58,959 nt of DNA from JAHEEL01 sp964195515 (GCA_964195515.1 CAXMQO010000036.1:1-58959); one strand, 5' to 3'; shown: positions 9,026 to 18,022, numbered from the stretch's first letter. Notes: generated by a model from the sequence alone, not told the origin. Program-made: numbers and translations.

Positions 9026-10069
9026 TCAATCCCAGTTGAGGAACGCAGGTAATCGATTCATCTTTCGAAGTGTCCCGACGACGCCGAGTGGGAAGAACAA
9101 CAGCACCGCGACCAGCATGGTGCCTTGAATCACGATGTTGAACTCAGTGGCGCCGAAGAAGACGAGCGATAGCTCATTGATGGCGTAGATGAGAACGGCG
9201 CCCACGACCGGCCCTGCAACCGTCCCCTTCCCTCCGATGATGGCCATCAACACCATTTGCGCCGAGATCGCAATGGTGAAGAACACCGTCGGCCGGATGA
9301 ACGCGATTGAGTAGCCGTAGATCGCGCCGGCGACGCCCACCCAGAAGGCACTCATCGCAAATGCGGAGATCTTGTAGAGGCGGGTGGGAACGCCTGCGAC
9401 CTCGGCCTTCACCTCGTCTTCGGCGATCGCGCGCAGACCCATGCCGAACTTCGAGTGGGCAACTCGATAGGCCGTCCAGACTGCCCCCATCGCAATGAGA
9501 AGCATCGCGTAGTAGAACGGCACACGGAGCCACTCTTGTGAGAGTTCCAGAGGGGGAAGCGGAAGCCCTGCGGCACCACCCAGATATTCGAAGTTGTCGG
9601 TCATGAGCAGGAACATGAACAGCAGCGCAATCGTCGAGATGATGAAGGCCGGGCCACGGGTGCGCAGTGTGATGAACCCTGCAAGGAAGCCGATTGCCAC
9701 TGCCACCAGACCGCCGAGGGGAGCGGTCAGGAATGGGCTGACGCCGTGGTAATAGAGCAAGACGCCTGCGACATACCCGCCGACTCCCATGAACACACTG
9801 TGACCGAGCGAGATGTAGCCGGCAAATCCGCCAAGGATGTTCCAACTCGAACTCATTGCCACCCACATCAGAACGAGGGCTCCGATGGTCAACACATAGT
9901 TATAGGAACTGATCATCGGCCGGAACAACGGCAACGCCAGCAGGGCTACGACCACCGCTGCCAGCACGTACCAGCGATAGCGCGCCGGCCCTGGCGGGCG
10001 CTGGACCTCCTTGTGTTCCGGTTCGGGGGCGGAACCGTCGGGACCTACGGCGGCGCGGTCTTCGATCAC
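9026..10069 (-). CDS. livM: Branched-chain-type ABC permease LivM (importer 1)
   Basis: The permease has about 347 residues. A hydrophilic N-terminal stretch of about 45 residues is followed by eight to ten membrane segments and the LivM hallmarks 'WNILGGFAGYISLGHSVFMGVGGY' (quoted in part: GGFAGYISLGHSVFMGVGGY) and the cytoplasmic coupling loop 'SKFGMGLRAIAEDEVKAE'. It pairs with LivH to form the channel. GTG 10069 overlaps the livH stop (GTGA) and has AAGGAGG 7 nt upstream, so translation is probably coupled. Liv-type importers carry amino acids, urea, aromatic acids and other small organic solutes. The neighbourhood points to a non-amino-acid substrate. Confidence 0.88.
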   Translation of the reverse strand: MIEDRAAVGPDGSAPEPEHKEVQRPPGPARYRWYVLAAVVVALLALPLFRPMISSYNYVLTIGALVLMWVAMSSSWNILGGFAGYISLGHSVFMGVGGYVAGVLLYYHGVSPFLTAPLGGLVAVAIGFLAGFITLRTRGPAFIISTIALLFMFLLMTDNFEYLGGAAGLPLPPLELSQEWLRVPFYYAMLLIAMGAVWTAYRVAHSKFGMGLRAIAEDEVKAEVAGVPTRLYKISAFAMSAFWVGVAGAIYGYSIAFIRPTVFFTIAISAQMVLMAIIGGKGTVAGPVVGAVLIYAINELSLVFFGATEFNIVIQGTMLVAVLLFFPLGVVGTLRKMNRLPAFLNWD

Positions 10070-10965
10070 ACTGGGGCCTCCTTGCCGAACAGGCCTTGAG
10101 GCCGGACGAGCAGTATCAGGAATAGGGCCAGGTAGAAGGTCATGGGGCCCCACGTCGGCCCTATCTGGTCAACAACAAATGAACTGGCGACACCGAGAAC
10201 CAGGGCCCCGATGACAGCGCCCTTCATGCTTCCCATGCCGCCCAACACGACCAACGCCAACAGAACCGCAACCCACTGCCAGTGACGGAACGGGAAGAAC
10301 GGGAAGAGGTAGCTCATCAGCGCGCCGGAAGCGCCCGCGAGCGCCGTCGACAGACCAAAGGAGATAGCAGAAACCCTCCGGACGTTCACTCCGACGATCT
10401 GCGCGGCCGCGCGATTCTGCGTGGTCGCCCGGATGGCATACCCCGTGTGGCTGTATCTCAGGAATGCCCAGAGCCCGACCAGCAGCACGATGCTCATCAG
10501 GGATGCATAGAACTGGCCCTTCGGGATGAAGAGGATGTCGCCCTGGGGAAGGAACAGACCGTCGACGATGAACGACTCGTTGGCGTATCCCGGCTGCGCC
10601 TTTCGGTAGATCCCGGTGAAGACGAACCCCAGGAGACCTTCGACCATGATTGCGATCCCGAACGTGAGCAACACAGTCATCTCGCCGAACTTGGCCGAGC
10701 CTTCGATCCTCCGAAACAAGACCTGGTAGACGGCGACGCCGAAGAGGAACATGATCGGCATGACGAACACCACCGATAGCAGCGGATCGATGCCGAGCTT
10801 GTCGAACGCGAAGAACGATATGTAGGCAGAAGCAATGATGAACGCTGCATGGGCGAGGTTCACGATCCGCATGACGCCGAACGCCAACGTCAAACCAGCT
10901 GCCATCAGGGCGTAGACACCACCGAGCAGGAGTCCGAGGATCGCGACCTGGATCAGATTGGTCAT
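10066..10965 (-). CDS. livH: Branched-chain-type ABC permease LivH (importer 1)
   Basis: This 299-residue inner-membrane permease has the LivH N-terminus 'GVYALMAAGLTLAFGVMRIV' with the following 'NLAHAAFI', and the coupling loop 'TGYAIRATTQNRAAAQIVGV'. It forms the pore with LivM. ATG 10965 overlaps the stop of livF (ATGA), and GGGAGA lies 7 nt upstream. The order livK-livG-livF-livH-livM, all on the minus strand, is a complete importer operon. Confidence 0.88.
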   Translation of the reverse strand: MTNLIQVAILGLLLGGVYALMAAGLTLAFGVMRIVNLAHAAFIIASAYISFFAFDKLGIDPLLSVVFVMPIMFLFGVAVYQVLFRRIEGSAKFGEMTVLLTFGIAIMVEGLLGFVFTGIYRKAQPGYANESFIVDGLFLPQGDILFIPKGQFYASLMSIVLLVGLWAFLRYSHTGYAIRATTQNRAAAQIVGVNVRRVSAISFGLSTALAGASGALMSYLFPFFPFRHWQWVAVLLALVVLGGMGSMKGAVIGALVLGVASSFVVDQIGPTWGPMTFYLALFLILLVRPQGLFGKEAPV

Positions 10966-11699
10966 TTCTTGTCTCCCGAACCCGCTGCTTTGCCGAGATA
11001 GAGTTCGCGAACACGGGGATCTCCGAGAATGCCGTCCGACGGCCCCTCAAAGCGGACGATGCCCAGATCGAGCACCACACCCCAGTCGGCGAGTTCGAGT
11101 CCGCGTTGTGCGTTCTGTTCAACGATCACCACGGTGAGGCCCATGCTCTTCAGCTGCTCGACCTGCGAGAAGATCTGCTGGGCAATCTGGGGCGCCAAAC
11201 CGAGAGTTGGTTCGTCGAGCATGAGCAGAATAGGATCGATCATGAGGGCGCGACCCATTGCCAGCATCTGCTGCTGACCGCCCGACATCTTGCCAGCGTC
11301 CTGGCCTGCTCGCTCCGAAAGGATGGGGAACATCTCGTACACCCGGGCGAGGCGCTCCTTGACGATGGCGCGATCCTTCACGAGGTAGGCACCCATGATC
11401 AGGTTCTCACGAACACTCATCTCAGGGAACAACGCCTGATCCTGAGGGACGAAACACACTCCGGCTGCCAGCACCTGGTCGGGTCTCCGGTGTGCCAGCG
11501 ACTCGCCCCGGAACACGACGTCACCGGATCGCGGATGAAGCAGCCCTGCAATCACCTTGAGTAGCGTTGACTTGCCTGCACCGTTCGGGCCGATGATGCA
11601 ATAAGATTTGGCCTCTTCGACTTCGAGCGAGAGGCCCTGGAGAATGTTGGGCCCTGATCCGTACCCAGCACTGACGTCGGTGACCTCGAGAATCGGCAT
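10962..11699 (-). CDS. livF: Branched-chain-type ABC ATPase LivF (importer 1)
   Basis: The 245-residue ATP-binding subunit has Walker A GPNGAGKST (residues about 38-46), Q-loop 'VPQDQALFPEMSV', signature MSGGQQQ, Walker B 'ILLMLDEPTLGL' and the switch His in 'VIVEQNAQ' context (LivF has Gln/Asn here). It powers the LivHM pore together with LivG. It starts one base after the livG stop and overlaps livH by four bases, so the genes are translationally coupled. Confidence 0.9.
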   Translation of the reverse strand: MPILEVTDVSAGYGSGPNILQGLSLEVEEAKSYCIIGPNGAGKSTLLKVIAGLLHPRSGDVVFRGESLAHRRPDQVLAAGVCFVPQDQALFPEMSVRENLIMGAYLVKDRAIVKERLARVYEMFPILSERAGQDAGKMSGGQQQMLAMGRALMIDPILLMLDEPTLGLAPQIAQQIFSQVEQLKSMGLTVVIVEQNAQRGLELADWGVVLDLGIVRFEGPSDGILGDPRVRELYLGKAAGSGDKK

Positions 11700-11700
11700 G

Positions 11701-12438
11701 TCAAGCCATCCCTAGATAGGCATCGAGCACGCGGCCATCACTCTGCACCTCTTCCGGTGTCCCATGCGTGAGCACTTCGCCGTGGGCCATGACGATCACA
11801 GAATCACTGAGGTCCATGACGAGGTCCATGTTGTGCTCCACGATGAAGAATGTGAGACCCTCCGCGTTGAGCCGCCGGATCCGGTCGACCATGCGCTCCA
11901 GCAGCGCAGGATTCACGCCGCCCGCCGGCTCGTCGAGCATGACAAGTCGGGGATTCGACATAAGCACTGCAGAGAACTCCAGGAGTTTGCGCTGTCCGAA
12001 CGACAACAACTCCGCTTTTGAATAGGCGTACTGTTGGATACCGACGAACTCGAGGAGGCTGAGGGCTCGCTCGGTCTCGGTATCGAGCATTCGCGAACCG
12101 AAAGTGCCCCGGAGGTCTTGGGCAGAGGACCCGACCACCATGTTTTCGATCACCGTCATGTCGTCGAGGGCCCTGGTGACCTGAAACGTCCTCCCGATGC
12201 CGAGCCGGGTCAGCTTGTGCGGCATCTTCTTGGTGATCTCGGTGCCTTCGAACGTCACCGATCCGGAGTCGGCCCTGATCACGTTGTTGATGAGGTTGAA
12301 CGTGGTGGTCTTGCCGGCACCGTTCGGCCCGATAAGGGAAGTGATGGTTCCTTCCTCGATGTCGAAGCTGACATCGTTCACCGCTTGGATGCCGCCAAAT
12401 CCCTTGTTGAGGTTCCGGGCCTCGAGCATCAGGCCCAC
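11701..12438 (-). CDS. livG: Branched-chain-type ABC ATPase LivG (importer 1)
   Basis: The 245-residue ATPase has Walker A GPNGAGKTT, the LivG-type signature LLSFGQRK, Walker B 'LVMLDEPAGGVNP' and switch 'FIVEHNMDLVM' with the catalytic His. The start is GTG 12438 with GGAGGG 6 nt upstream; an internal ATG three codons later is the alternative. A strong hairpin at 12534-12568 separates it from livK, which would let the binding protein be made in excess over the ATPases and permeases. Confidence 0.9.
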   Translation of the reverse strand: MGLMLEARNLNKGFGGIQAVNDVSFDIEEGTITSLIGPNGAGKTTTFNLINNVIRADSGSVTFEGTEITKKMPHKLTRLGIGRTFQVTRALDDMTVIENMVVGSSAQDLRGTFGSRMLDTETERALSLLEFVGIQQYAYSKAELLSFGQRKLLEFSAVLMSNPRLVMLDEPAGGVNPALLERMVDRIRRLNAEGLTFFIVEHNMDLVMDLSDSVIVMAHGEVLTHGTPEEVQSDGRVLDAYLGMA

Positions 12439-12533
12439 GATCGCCCTCCAACCGCCGTTCTGCGTCGAAATGCACTCACGAGTGCAACTCCCGCCTCTCG
12501 CTGATCTTCGCTACTGCGTGTTCATCTGGTCAG

Positions 12534-12568
12534 AAGGTGGGGCACCGACATCTGCGGTGCCCCACCTT
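12534..12568 (-). terminator. Strong hairpin between livK and livG
   Basis: A perfect 14-bp stem (12534-12547 pairing with 12555-12568, GC-rich with GGTGGGGCACCG in the left arm) has a 7-nt loop. On the transcribed minus strand no run of T follows. It is therefore more likely a partial terminator or mRNA-stabilising hairpin behind livK than a complete stop. Confidence 0.6.
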
Positions 12569-12600
12569 CGTTGTCTATCTGTTCAATCGTCGGTTGGGAA

Positions 12601-14004
12601 CTAAGGCCTCGGGTAGACGAGGTCCACCGTGCCCGGGAATTCACCAACCGGGTAGACGAACTTGAGTTCGTTGTCCTGCCACTGCACCATGATCATGGAG
12701 CGATCGATCGGCAGCCCTCGTTCATCCCATACCCATTCCCCGAGAATGGTCATGACCGGATCGGCCGACGTACGTGCGTGCATCCATTCCGACATCGCCA
12801 CATTGTCCGTCGAGCCGACACCGAGGATTGCCTGCTCTACGCCCTGGCAGAGCGAGAACGGGATCGCCTCGTCTTCATCCGGGGCCCGCCCGAACGATGC
12901 GGTGAAGCCGTCAATGAAGTCGGTGTTCGTGTAGACCTCACCACCGAGCACGCCTTCCCAATCGGCAAGCGGATGCCAGGCCGAGTGGATCGTGACGCCG
13001 TTGGCCAGATCTCCGAGCGTCTCTTCGAACTCGCTCTGTGCACCCTGTGACATCCAGATCAGCTTCGGGTTGTATTGCACCGTGGCGAATGCGTTGATCA
13101 GCGAAATCGCCTCATCCGGCGAAGCGGTCGCGGCAGCAACCATCTCGGCCCCGCTGTTCTTAATCGAGTTGGCCAACGTCAGCCAGTCGGTGAACGGAAC
13201 AGGCCACTGCTCCTGGTACACAACCTCGATGCCCGCCGGTTCGAGGTAGCCATCAACCGCCACGACCACATCCGAATCCGGGATCGCGACCTCGCCACCG
13301 ACCAGGCCTGTGACGATCGCGTTGGCGAAGAAGTCATCGGCGTGCACGATCGCCACCGTGCTGATCGCCGGATCGATGACACCGGTGCCGGTGTAGTACT
13401 CGATCATCGAGACAGGCGAGAAGCCGATCAGCTCGGCCGCGTTCTGCTGGAAGTAGAAGATGTTGTCGAATCCCCGCTCCCAAATACGCAGCGCAGCACC
13501 CGAAGGGATCGGATACATCATGCTGGCCTGGTTCGCCACGGTTGATGCCGGGAAGGTCAGCAAGCTCGAGAACGTGCCGAGCAACGCGTCTGCTCCCTCG
13601 ACCTCGATCTGGCGCTGAACCTGCGACACCGTGATCTCCGGATCGGACCGGTTGTCTTCGACGAGCAACTCGACCGGACGCCCGAGGATCCCACCCCGTG
13701 CGTTGATCTCATCGACGCAGAACTGATACCCATCGGCGTGTTTGCTGCCCGGAATGGCGAAGTCACCCGTGAGGGGCAACGACGCGGCGAACAGGATCGG
13801 ATCATCCGACATGGCGGCCGTGGTAGTGGTCTCCTCGGTCGCTGCTGCAGTTGTGGTGGTTTCTTCGGCTGCCGCTGCCGTTGTGGTGGTCTCCTCGCCA
13901 CCGGCTGCTGCTGTGGTGGTTGTGTCGTCACTGTCGCTGCTGCAGGAAGCCACAATGAGGGCAAACACCGCCAGCAGGGTCAAGAGTCTCGTGAATCGAA
14001 TCAT
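12601..14004 (-). CDS. livK: Liv-type substrate-binding lipoprotein (importer 1)
   Basis: The 467-residue lipoprotein has a signal peptide with lipobox LIVAS-C (Cys21), then a low-complexity Thr/Ala/Glu linker to about residue 65, then a type 1 periplasmic-binding fold starting 'PILFAASLPLTGDFAIPG' and including 'FCVDEINARGGILGRPVEL'. It would be anchored outside the membrane and deliver ligand to LivHM. ATG 14004 has TAGGAGGT 6 nt upstream. LivK-fold proteins bind amino acids, amides, aromatic acids and others, so the ligand is open. Operator-like sequences at 14019-14030 and 14062-14089 sit directly upstream. Confidence 0.88.
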   Translation of the reverse strand: MIRFTRLLTLLAVFALIVASCSSDSDDTTTTAAAGGEETTTTAAAAEETTTTAAATEETTTTAAMSDDPILFAASLPLTGDFAIPGSKHADGYQFCVDEINARGGILGRPVELLVEDNRSDPEITVSQVQRQIEVEGADALLGTFSSLLTFPASTVANQASMMYPIPSGAALRIWERGFDNIFYFQQNAAELIGFSPVSMIEYYTGTGVIDPAISTVAIVHADDFFANAIVTGLVGGEVAIPDSDVVVAVDGYLEPAGIEVVYQEQWPVPFTDWLTLANSIKNSGAEMVAAATASPDEAISLINAFATVQYNPKLIWMSQGAQSEFEETLGDLANGVTIHSAWHPLADWEGVLGGEVYTNTDFIDGFTASFGRAPDEDEAIPFSLCQGVEQAILGVGSTDNVAMSEWMHARTSADPVMTILGEWVWDERGLPIDRSMIMVQWQDNELKFVYPVGEFPGTVDLVYPRP

Positions 14005-14304
14005 GCGCTACCTCCTACGCAATCGATGATCGATATGCCGTGCGGCACAATACGGATTGCCTCGATCGTTTGCAACTGCAAACGATTGCGCTTTGGGCAC
14101 CCTCGGAGGTGCGGTTGACCGCGTCGGGAGGCTCGACCTACCATGGCGATCGCCAAACGATGGCGACGACGGCGTAGATCGAGACGCTCAGAAGAGCCGG
14201 GTTGATCCCCCATCGACGTTGAGCGATGCGGTTCTCGCGGACGACAAGCAGGCTCGGTTGAATGACCCGCAGAGCCATCAGCCTCTTCAGAAAAGGGATG
14301 TGGA
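14005..14304. promoter_or_regulatory. Divergent control region with clustered LacI-type sites
   Basis: This 300-nt gene-free stretch separates livK (minus) from the OYE-like gene (plus). Its centre is a 10-bp perfect inverted repeat with a 2-nt spacer (14065-14074 and 14077-14086). The repeat embeds two overlapping operator-like 12-mers, 14062-14073 (10/12) and 14078-14089 (GCAAACGATTGC, all consensus positions). A half-site GCAATCGAT lies at 14019-14027 beside the livK ribosome-binding site, and a weaker 10/12 match lies at 14153-14164. The several sites suggest cooperative or looping repression of both operons. Confidence 0.6.
14078..14089. promoter_or_regulatory. Candidate LacI-family operator (full consensus match)
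   Basis: GCAAACGATTGC fits GCAAWCGWTTGC at every position. It sits 74 nt upstream of livK and 215 nt upstream of the OYE-like gene, inside the inverted repeat 14065-14086. Confidence 0.65.
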
Positions 14305-15741
14305 ATGGCAGCCTCGCGGAGACGGTTCCCCCAAGTCAAGAAAATCGGAACGCCGGAGGCCATGCGCGCCTACTTGGCGGAGCAGGGCATCGACCTGCCA
14401 CTCGATACCGTCGTGGAGCCGGCACCCGAGGGACCACTCGCAACCCCGATCCGGATTGGCTCGCACCTCGAGGCCGAGAACCGGTTCGCGATCCTTCCGA
14501 TGGAGGGTTGGGATGGAACGACGGACGGGCTGCCGACACCGGATCTGGAGCGCCGCTGGCTGCGCTTCGGGGCTTCCGGAGCTGGCCTGGTGTGGGGCGA
14601 GGCCACCGCCGTTGCCCCGGAGGGCAGAGCAAACCCGAACCAGTTGATGATCAACGAAGAGACGGCGGAGTTCCTCGGCGACCTCCGAAGCCGGATGGTA
14701 GCCGCGCGGGCCCGCGAGTTCGATGGAGCGCACCTCGTCGCCGGTCTCCAACTCACCCACAGCGGTCGATGGTCTCGACCACTCGGTGAGCCGCTACCCC
14801 GTACCGCCTACCGGCAGCCTCAGCTCGACGAACGGCTTCCCGTATCCGATGCCTCGGTCTTGAGCGACGACGAACTCGACGAGCTGGTCGGCGTCTACGT
14901 CCGGGCCGGCATACTCGCCGCGGACGCCGGCTTTGATTTCGTGGACATCAAACACTGCCACGGCTATCTCCTCCACGAACTGCTGAGCGCCCGAACCAGG
15001 CCCGGTCGCTACGGCGGATCATTCGAAGGACGGACGAGGGTCTTGCGCTCCGTCGTGGAGCAATTGAGAGCACAGCGCCCGAACCTCACCATCGCGGTGC
15101 GGCTGAGCGCAGTGGATCCCGGACCGTACCTCGAAGACTCGGACGGAGTCGGGTACCCGGAACCGCTCGATCAGCCACCCTTCGTCTTCGGTCCCGACGA
15201 TCAAGGCAACCCCCTCGGGGAGACCCACCAGTTCCTCAATCTTTGTGCCGAGTTGGGGGTCGAACTCGTATGCGTCACGATTGGGAGCCCGTACTACAAC
15301 CCCCATGTGACCCGGCCCGCCTATCACCCCGCGCTCGACGGCTATCTCCCGCCGCGCGACCCGCTTGCCGAAGTCGCGTATCACCTCGAAACTACCGCCG
15401 CCCTGACGAGAGCTCACCCGGACCTCGTGCTGTTGGGTAGCGGCTACAGCTATCTGCAAGAGCTGCTCCCGAACGTCGCCCAATACCAGGTACGAACCGG
15501 GGGCGTTGGCATGGTCGGTGTGGGCAGAATGGCCCTCAGCTACCCACAACTGCCGGCGGATGTGCTCGCCGGGCACGCCATCGATCCGAAGATGATCTGT
15601 CGGACCTTCAGTGACTGCACCACCGGGCCTCGCATCGGTTTGGCCTCGGGTTGCTACCCGCTGGACGATCACTACAAGAAGAGCGAATCGCGCGTTACGA
15701 TCGCCGCCGCCAAGAAGGAGAAGCGATCGAAGTCCGGCTGA
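14305..15741 (+). CDS. NADH:flavin oxidoreductase (Old Yellow Enzyme family)
   Basis: This 478-residue TIM-barrel FMN protein has the OYE motif 'HCHGYLLHELLSARTRPGRY', an Arg/FMN strand ('IAVRLSAVDPG'), a late FMN-phosphate loop 'GGVGMVGVGRMAL', and a C-terminal Cys cluster (CRTFSDC...SGC). It has no second (Rossmann) half as in 2,4-dienoyl-CoA reductase. OYEs reduce activated double bonds with NAD(P)H or act on related substrates. It opens the plus-strand operon OYE - GH88-like - SDR (gaps 56 nt and -4 nt), divergent from the Liv importer, which suggests it acts on the imported substrate or its product. Confidence 0.82.
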   Translation: MAASRRRFPQVKKIGTPEAMRAYLAEQGIDLPLDTVVEPAPEGPLATPIRIGSHLEAENRFAILPMEGWDGTTDGLPTPDLERRWLRFGASGAGLVWGEATAVAPEGRANPNQLMINEETAEFLGDLRSRMVAARAREFDGAHLVAGLQLTHSGRWSRPLGEPLPRTAYRQPQLDERLPVSDASVLSDDELDELVGVYVRAGILAADAGFDFVDIKHCHGYLLHELLSARTRPGRYGGSFEGRTRVLRSVVEQLRAQRPNLTIAVRLSAVDPGPYLEDSDGVGYPEPLDQPPFVFGPDDQGNPLGETHQFLNLCAELGVELVCVTIGSPYYNPHVTRPAYHPALDGYLPPRDPLAEVAYHLETTAALTRAHPDLVLLGSGYSYLQELLPNVAQYQVRTGGVGMVGVGRMALSYPQLPADVLAGHAIDPKMICRTFSDCTTGPRIGLASGCYPLDDHYKKSESRVTIAAAKKEKRSKSG

Positions 15742-15797
15742 CGTGGGGCTCGTCCGTTTCCCGCGTCGCCCTGCCGCCGTGCTAGCTTCGCACGAAG

Positions 15798-17231
15798 ATG
15801 CAACATGGTGCAGTTGCTCACCGAGACTCGGAGCGCGTCTTGATCAAGATTGACCCCTCAATCGAACCGGCGTCACTCAACCCGGACCTGACCCGGCTGT
15901 GGGAAGTCTCCGGCCCCAAAGTCAAGCGACTGTGCCGCAGGAAGTCACCGGATCTCGCAACACCGGTGTACACGGTCGACGGTCGGTACACCGCACGCGG
16001 TTGGACCGAGTGGACCCAGGGTTTTCTCTACGGTGAAGCCATCCTGCAATTCGACGCTACCGGAGATGACGAAGCGCTCGAACTGGGTCGCCGTCTCACA
16101 CGCGATCACATGTCGCCGCATCTCACCCATGAAGGCGTGCACGACCACGGGTTCAACAACGTCAGCACCTACGGCAACCTCAGGAGACTGATGCTCGAGG
16201 GTCGAATCCCATTCGATGCCTGGGAGTTGGCGTTCTACGAGAACGCACTGCGAGTAAGCGGAGCGGTTCAGGCGATGCGTTGGACCGAGACCGCAGACGG
16301 CGGCGGTTTCATTCATTCGTTCAACGGTCCTCACTCACTCTTCTGCGACACGATGCGTTCGCTTCGATCCCTCATGTTGGCGCACCACCTCGGCCATTGC
16401 TTGCTCGGCGAGAACGACCGATCCATCTCTTTGCTCGAACGTGGCGTGCAACATGCCGCAACCACGGCCACCCACAACGTCTTCTACGGCGAAGGCCGCG
16501 ACGTGTACGACATTCGCGGACGGGTTGCCCACGAGTCGTTGTTCAACGTCACCGACGGCAACTACCGGGCGCCAAGCACGCAGCAGGGGTACTCGCCGTT
16601 CACCACGTGGACCCGCGGCCTGTCCTGGGTCATGTCCGGCTATGCCGAGCAACTCGAATTCCTCGAAACCATCGAGGATCTGGAACTCGAACCTCTCGGC
16701 GGGAGAGAGTCGGTCCGTTCGATGATGATCGCCGCGGCCACCGCCTCCTGCGACTTCTACATCGACCAGACGCCGCTCGACGGTGTGCCGTATTGGGATA
16801 CGGGCGCCCCGGGTCTGACATCGATGGGCAACTATCTCGACCGACCGGCCGAGCCACACAATGCCCACGAGCCGGTCGACAGTTCGGCTGCAGCCATCGC
16901 CTCGCAAGGGTTGCTCCGGCTCGGTCGCTACCTCACCGGCGCAGGAGATCCAGCCGGAGACCGCTACACCAGAGCGGGACTCACCGTCCTGCAGACCCTG
17001 CTCGGCGACGGGTACCTAAGTCTCGATCCGGATCATGAAGGCATCCTCCTCCACGGCGTCTACCACCGGCCCAACGGATGGGACCATGCTCCGAACGACA
17101 GCGGTGTCCCATCCGGCGAATCGGTGATGTGGGGCGACTACCACCTCATGGAGGCGGCCCTCTACGCCCAACGCCTCGCCGATGGCCTGCCGTATCTCAC
17201 CTTCTTTGGGCCGGTTGAGGATCTGCTATGA
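15798..17231 (+). CDS. GH88-like (unsaturated glucuronyl hydrolase-type) alpha/alpha-barrel protein
   Basis: The 477-residue cytosolic protein has no signal peptide. Features resembling GH88/GH105 hydrolases are 'HEGVHDHGFNNVSTYGN' (Asp116 in the HDxGF context), 'PFTTWTRGLSWVMSGYAE' and the C-terminal 'GESVMWGDYHLMEALLYA'-like stretch (actual: SGESVMWGDYHLMEAALYAQ). Such enzymes hydrate the 4,5-double bond of unsaturated uronic-acid saccharides. The family assignment is by motif only. ATG 15798 has a weak ribosome-binding site; TTG 15840 is an alternative start. Its stop overlaps the SDR start (ATGA), so the two are co-translated. A uronate-type product would feed the KDG kinase/aldolase pair. 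Confidence 0.68.
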   Translation: MQHGAVAHRDSERVLIKIDPSIEPASLNPDLTRLWEVSGPKVKRLCRRKSPDLATPVYTVDGRYTARGWTEWTQGFLYGEAILQFDATGDDEALELGRRLTRDHMSPHLTHEGVHDHGFNNVSTYGNLRRLMLEGRIPFDAWELAFYENALRVSGAVQAMRWTETADGGGFIHSFNGPHSLFCDTMRSLRSLMLAHHLGHCLLGENDRSISLLERGVQHAATTATHNVFYGEGRDVYDIRGRVAHESLFNVTDGNYRAPSTQQGYSPFTTWTRGLSWVMSGYAEQLEFLETIEDLELEPLGGRESVRSMMIAAATASCDFYIDQTPLDGVPYWDTGAPGLTSMGNYLDRPAEPHNAHEPVDSSAAAIASQGLLRLGRYLTGAGDPAGDRYTRAGLTVLQTLLGDGYLSLDPDHEGILLHGVYHRPNGWDHAPNDSGVPSGESVMWGDYHLMEAALYAQRLADGLPYLTFFGPVEDLL

Positions 17232-17998
17232 CGACACGCAGCGCACTCGTGACCGGCGGTTCCCGCGGCATCGGACTCGGTATCGCCGAAAGGCTCCTCA
17301 CCGACGGCTACCGGGTGGTGATCAACGGGGTTCGGGCCCCCGAAGCTGTAGCTGCGACGCTCGAAACGCTCTCACAATTGGGCGATATCACCTACGTCGC
17401 CGCCGATATTGGAACCGCAGACGGGCGAAGCCGACTGGTAACCGAGACGCTGGGGGTGGTCGGGCGCCTCGATGTGCTGGTCAACAACGCAGGGATCACC
17501 TCGCCGGGGCGCAAGGACATACTCGAAGCGACGGAGGCAGACCTCGACACCGTACTCGCCGTCAACCTCAAGGGTCCCTTCCTGCTCACACAGAGTCTGG
17601 CGCGGCACATGATCGAGAAGCGCAAGGCGGACCCGGCATTCCGCGGACGCGTCGTGAACATCACTTCGATCAGCGCCGCGGTCGCTTCGCCGAACCGAGC
17701 CGAATACTGCATCAGCAAGGCCGGCCTCTCCATGACGACGATGTTGTGGGCAACCCGCCTCGCCGAGTTCGGCATCGACGTCTTCGAGGTGCGTCCCGGC
17801 GTCATCCAGACGGACATGACCGCACCCGTTGCGGAGAAGTACGAATCTCTGATCAAGGCAGGACTCACACTCGATCGGCGACTTGGAATGCCGGAGGACG
17901 TTGCGGCGGTGGTTGCTGCGCTGGCCGCCGGGAACATTCCCTACTCCACAGGGCAGATCCTCACGGTCGACGGTGGATTGACGATCGCGCGGCTCTGA
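17228..17998 (+). CDS. Short-chain dehydrogenase/reductase
   Basis: This 256-residue classical SDR has cofactor motif TGGSRGIG (9-16), NNAG (86-89), and catalytic Ser147-Tyr160-Lys164 with the late 'RPGVIQTDMT' loop. After the first beta strand there is no acidic residue at the usual NAD position (VVINGVRAPE), so NADP preference is possible. Family members reduce keto-sugar acids, cyclitols or 3-oxoacyl groups. It overlaps the GH88-like gene by four bases. In context it could be the reductase that links a keto-uronate or keto-cyclitol to the KDG route, which is an inference. Confidence 0.85.
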   Translation: MTTRSALVTGGSRGIGLGIAERLLTDGYRVVINGVRAPEAVAATLETLSQLGDITYVAADIGTADGRSRLVTETLGVVGRLDVLVNNAGITSPGRKDILEATEADLDTVLAVNLKGPFLLTQSLARHMIEKRKADPAFRGRVVNITSISAAVASPNRAEYCISKAGLSMTTMLWATRLAEFGIDVFEVRPGVIQTDMTAPVAEKYESLIKAGLTLDRRLGMPEDVAAVVAALAAGNIPYSTGQILTVDGGLTIARL

Positions 17999-18022
17999 GC
18001 GACAGCACCTCGTTCGCCGAGA

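Noticed and set aside
13796..13930. Tandem trinucleotide-like repeats resembling a repeat array
   Set aside because: They encode the Thr/Ala linker of the livK lipoprotein and are coding low complexity, not a CRISPR or satellite.
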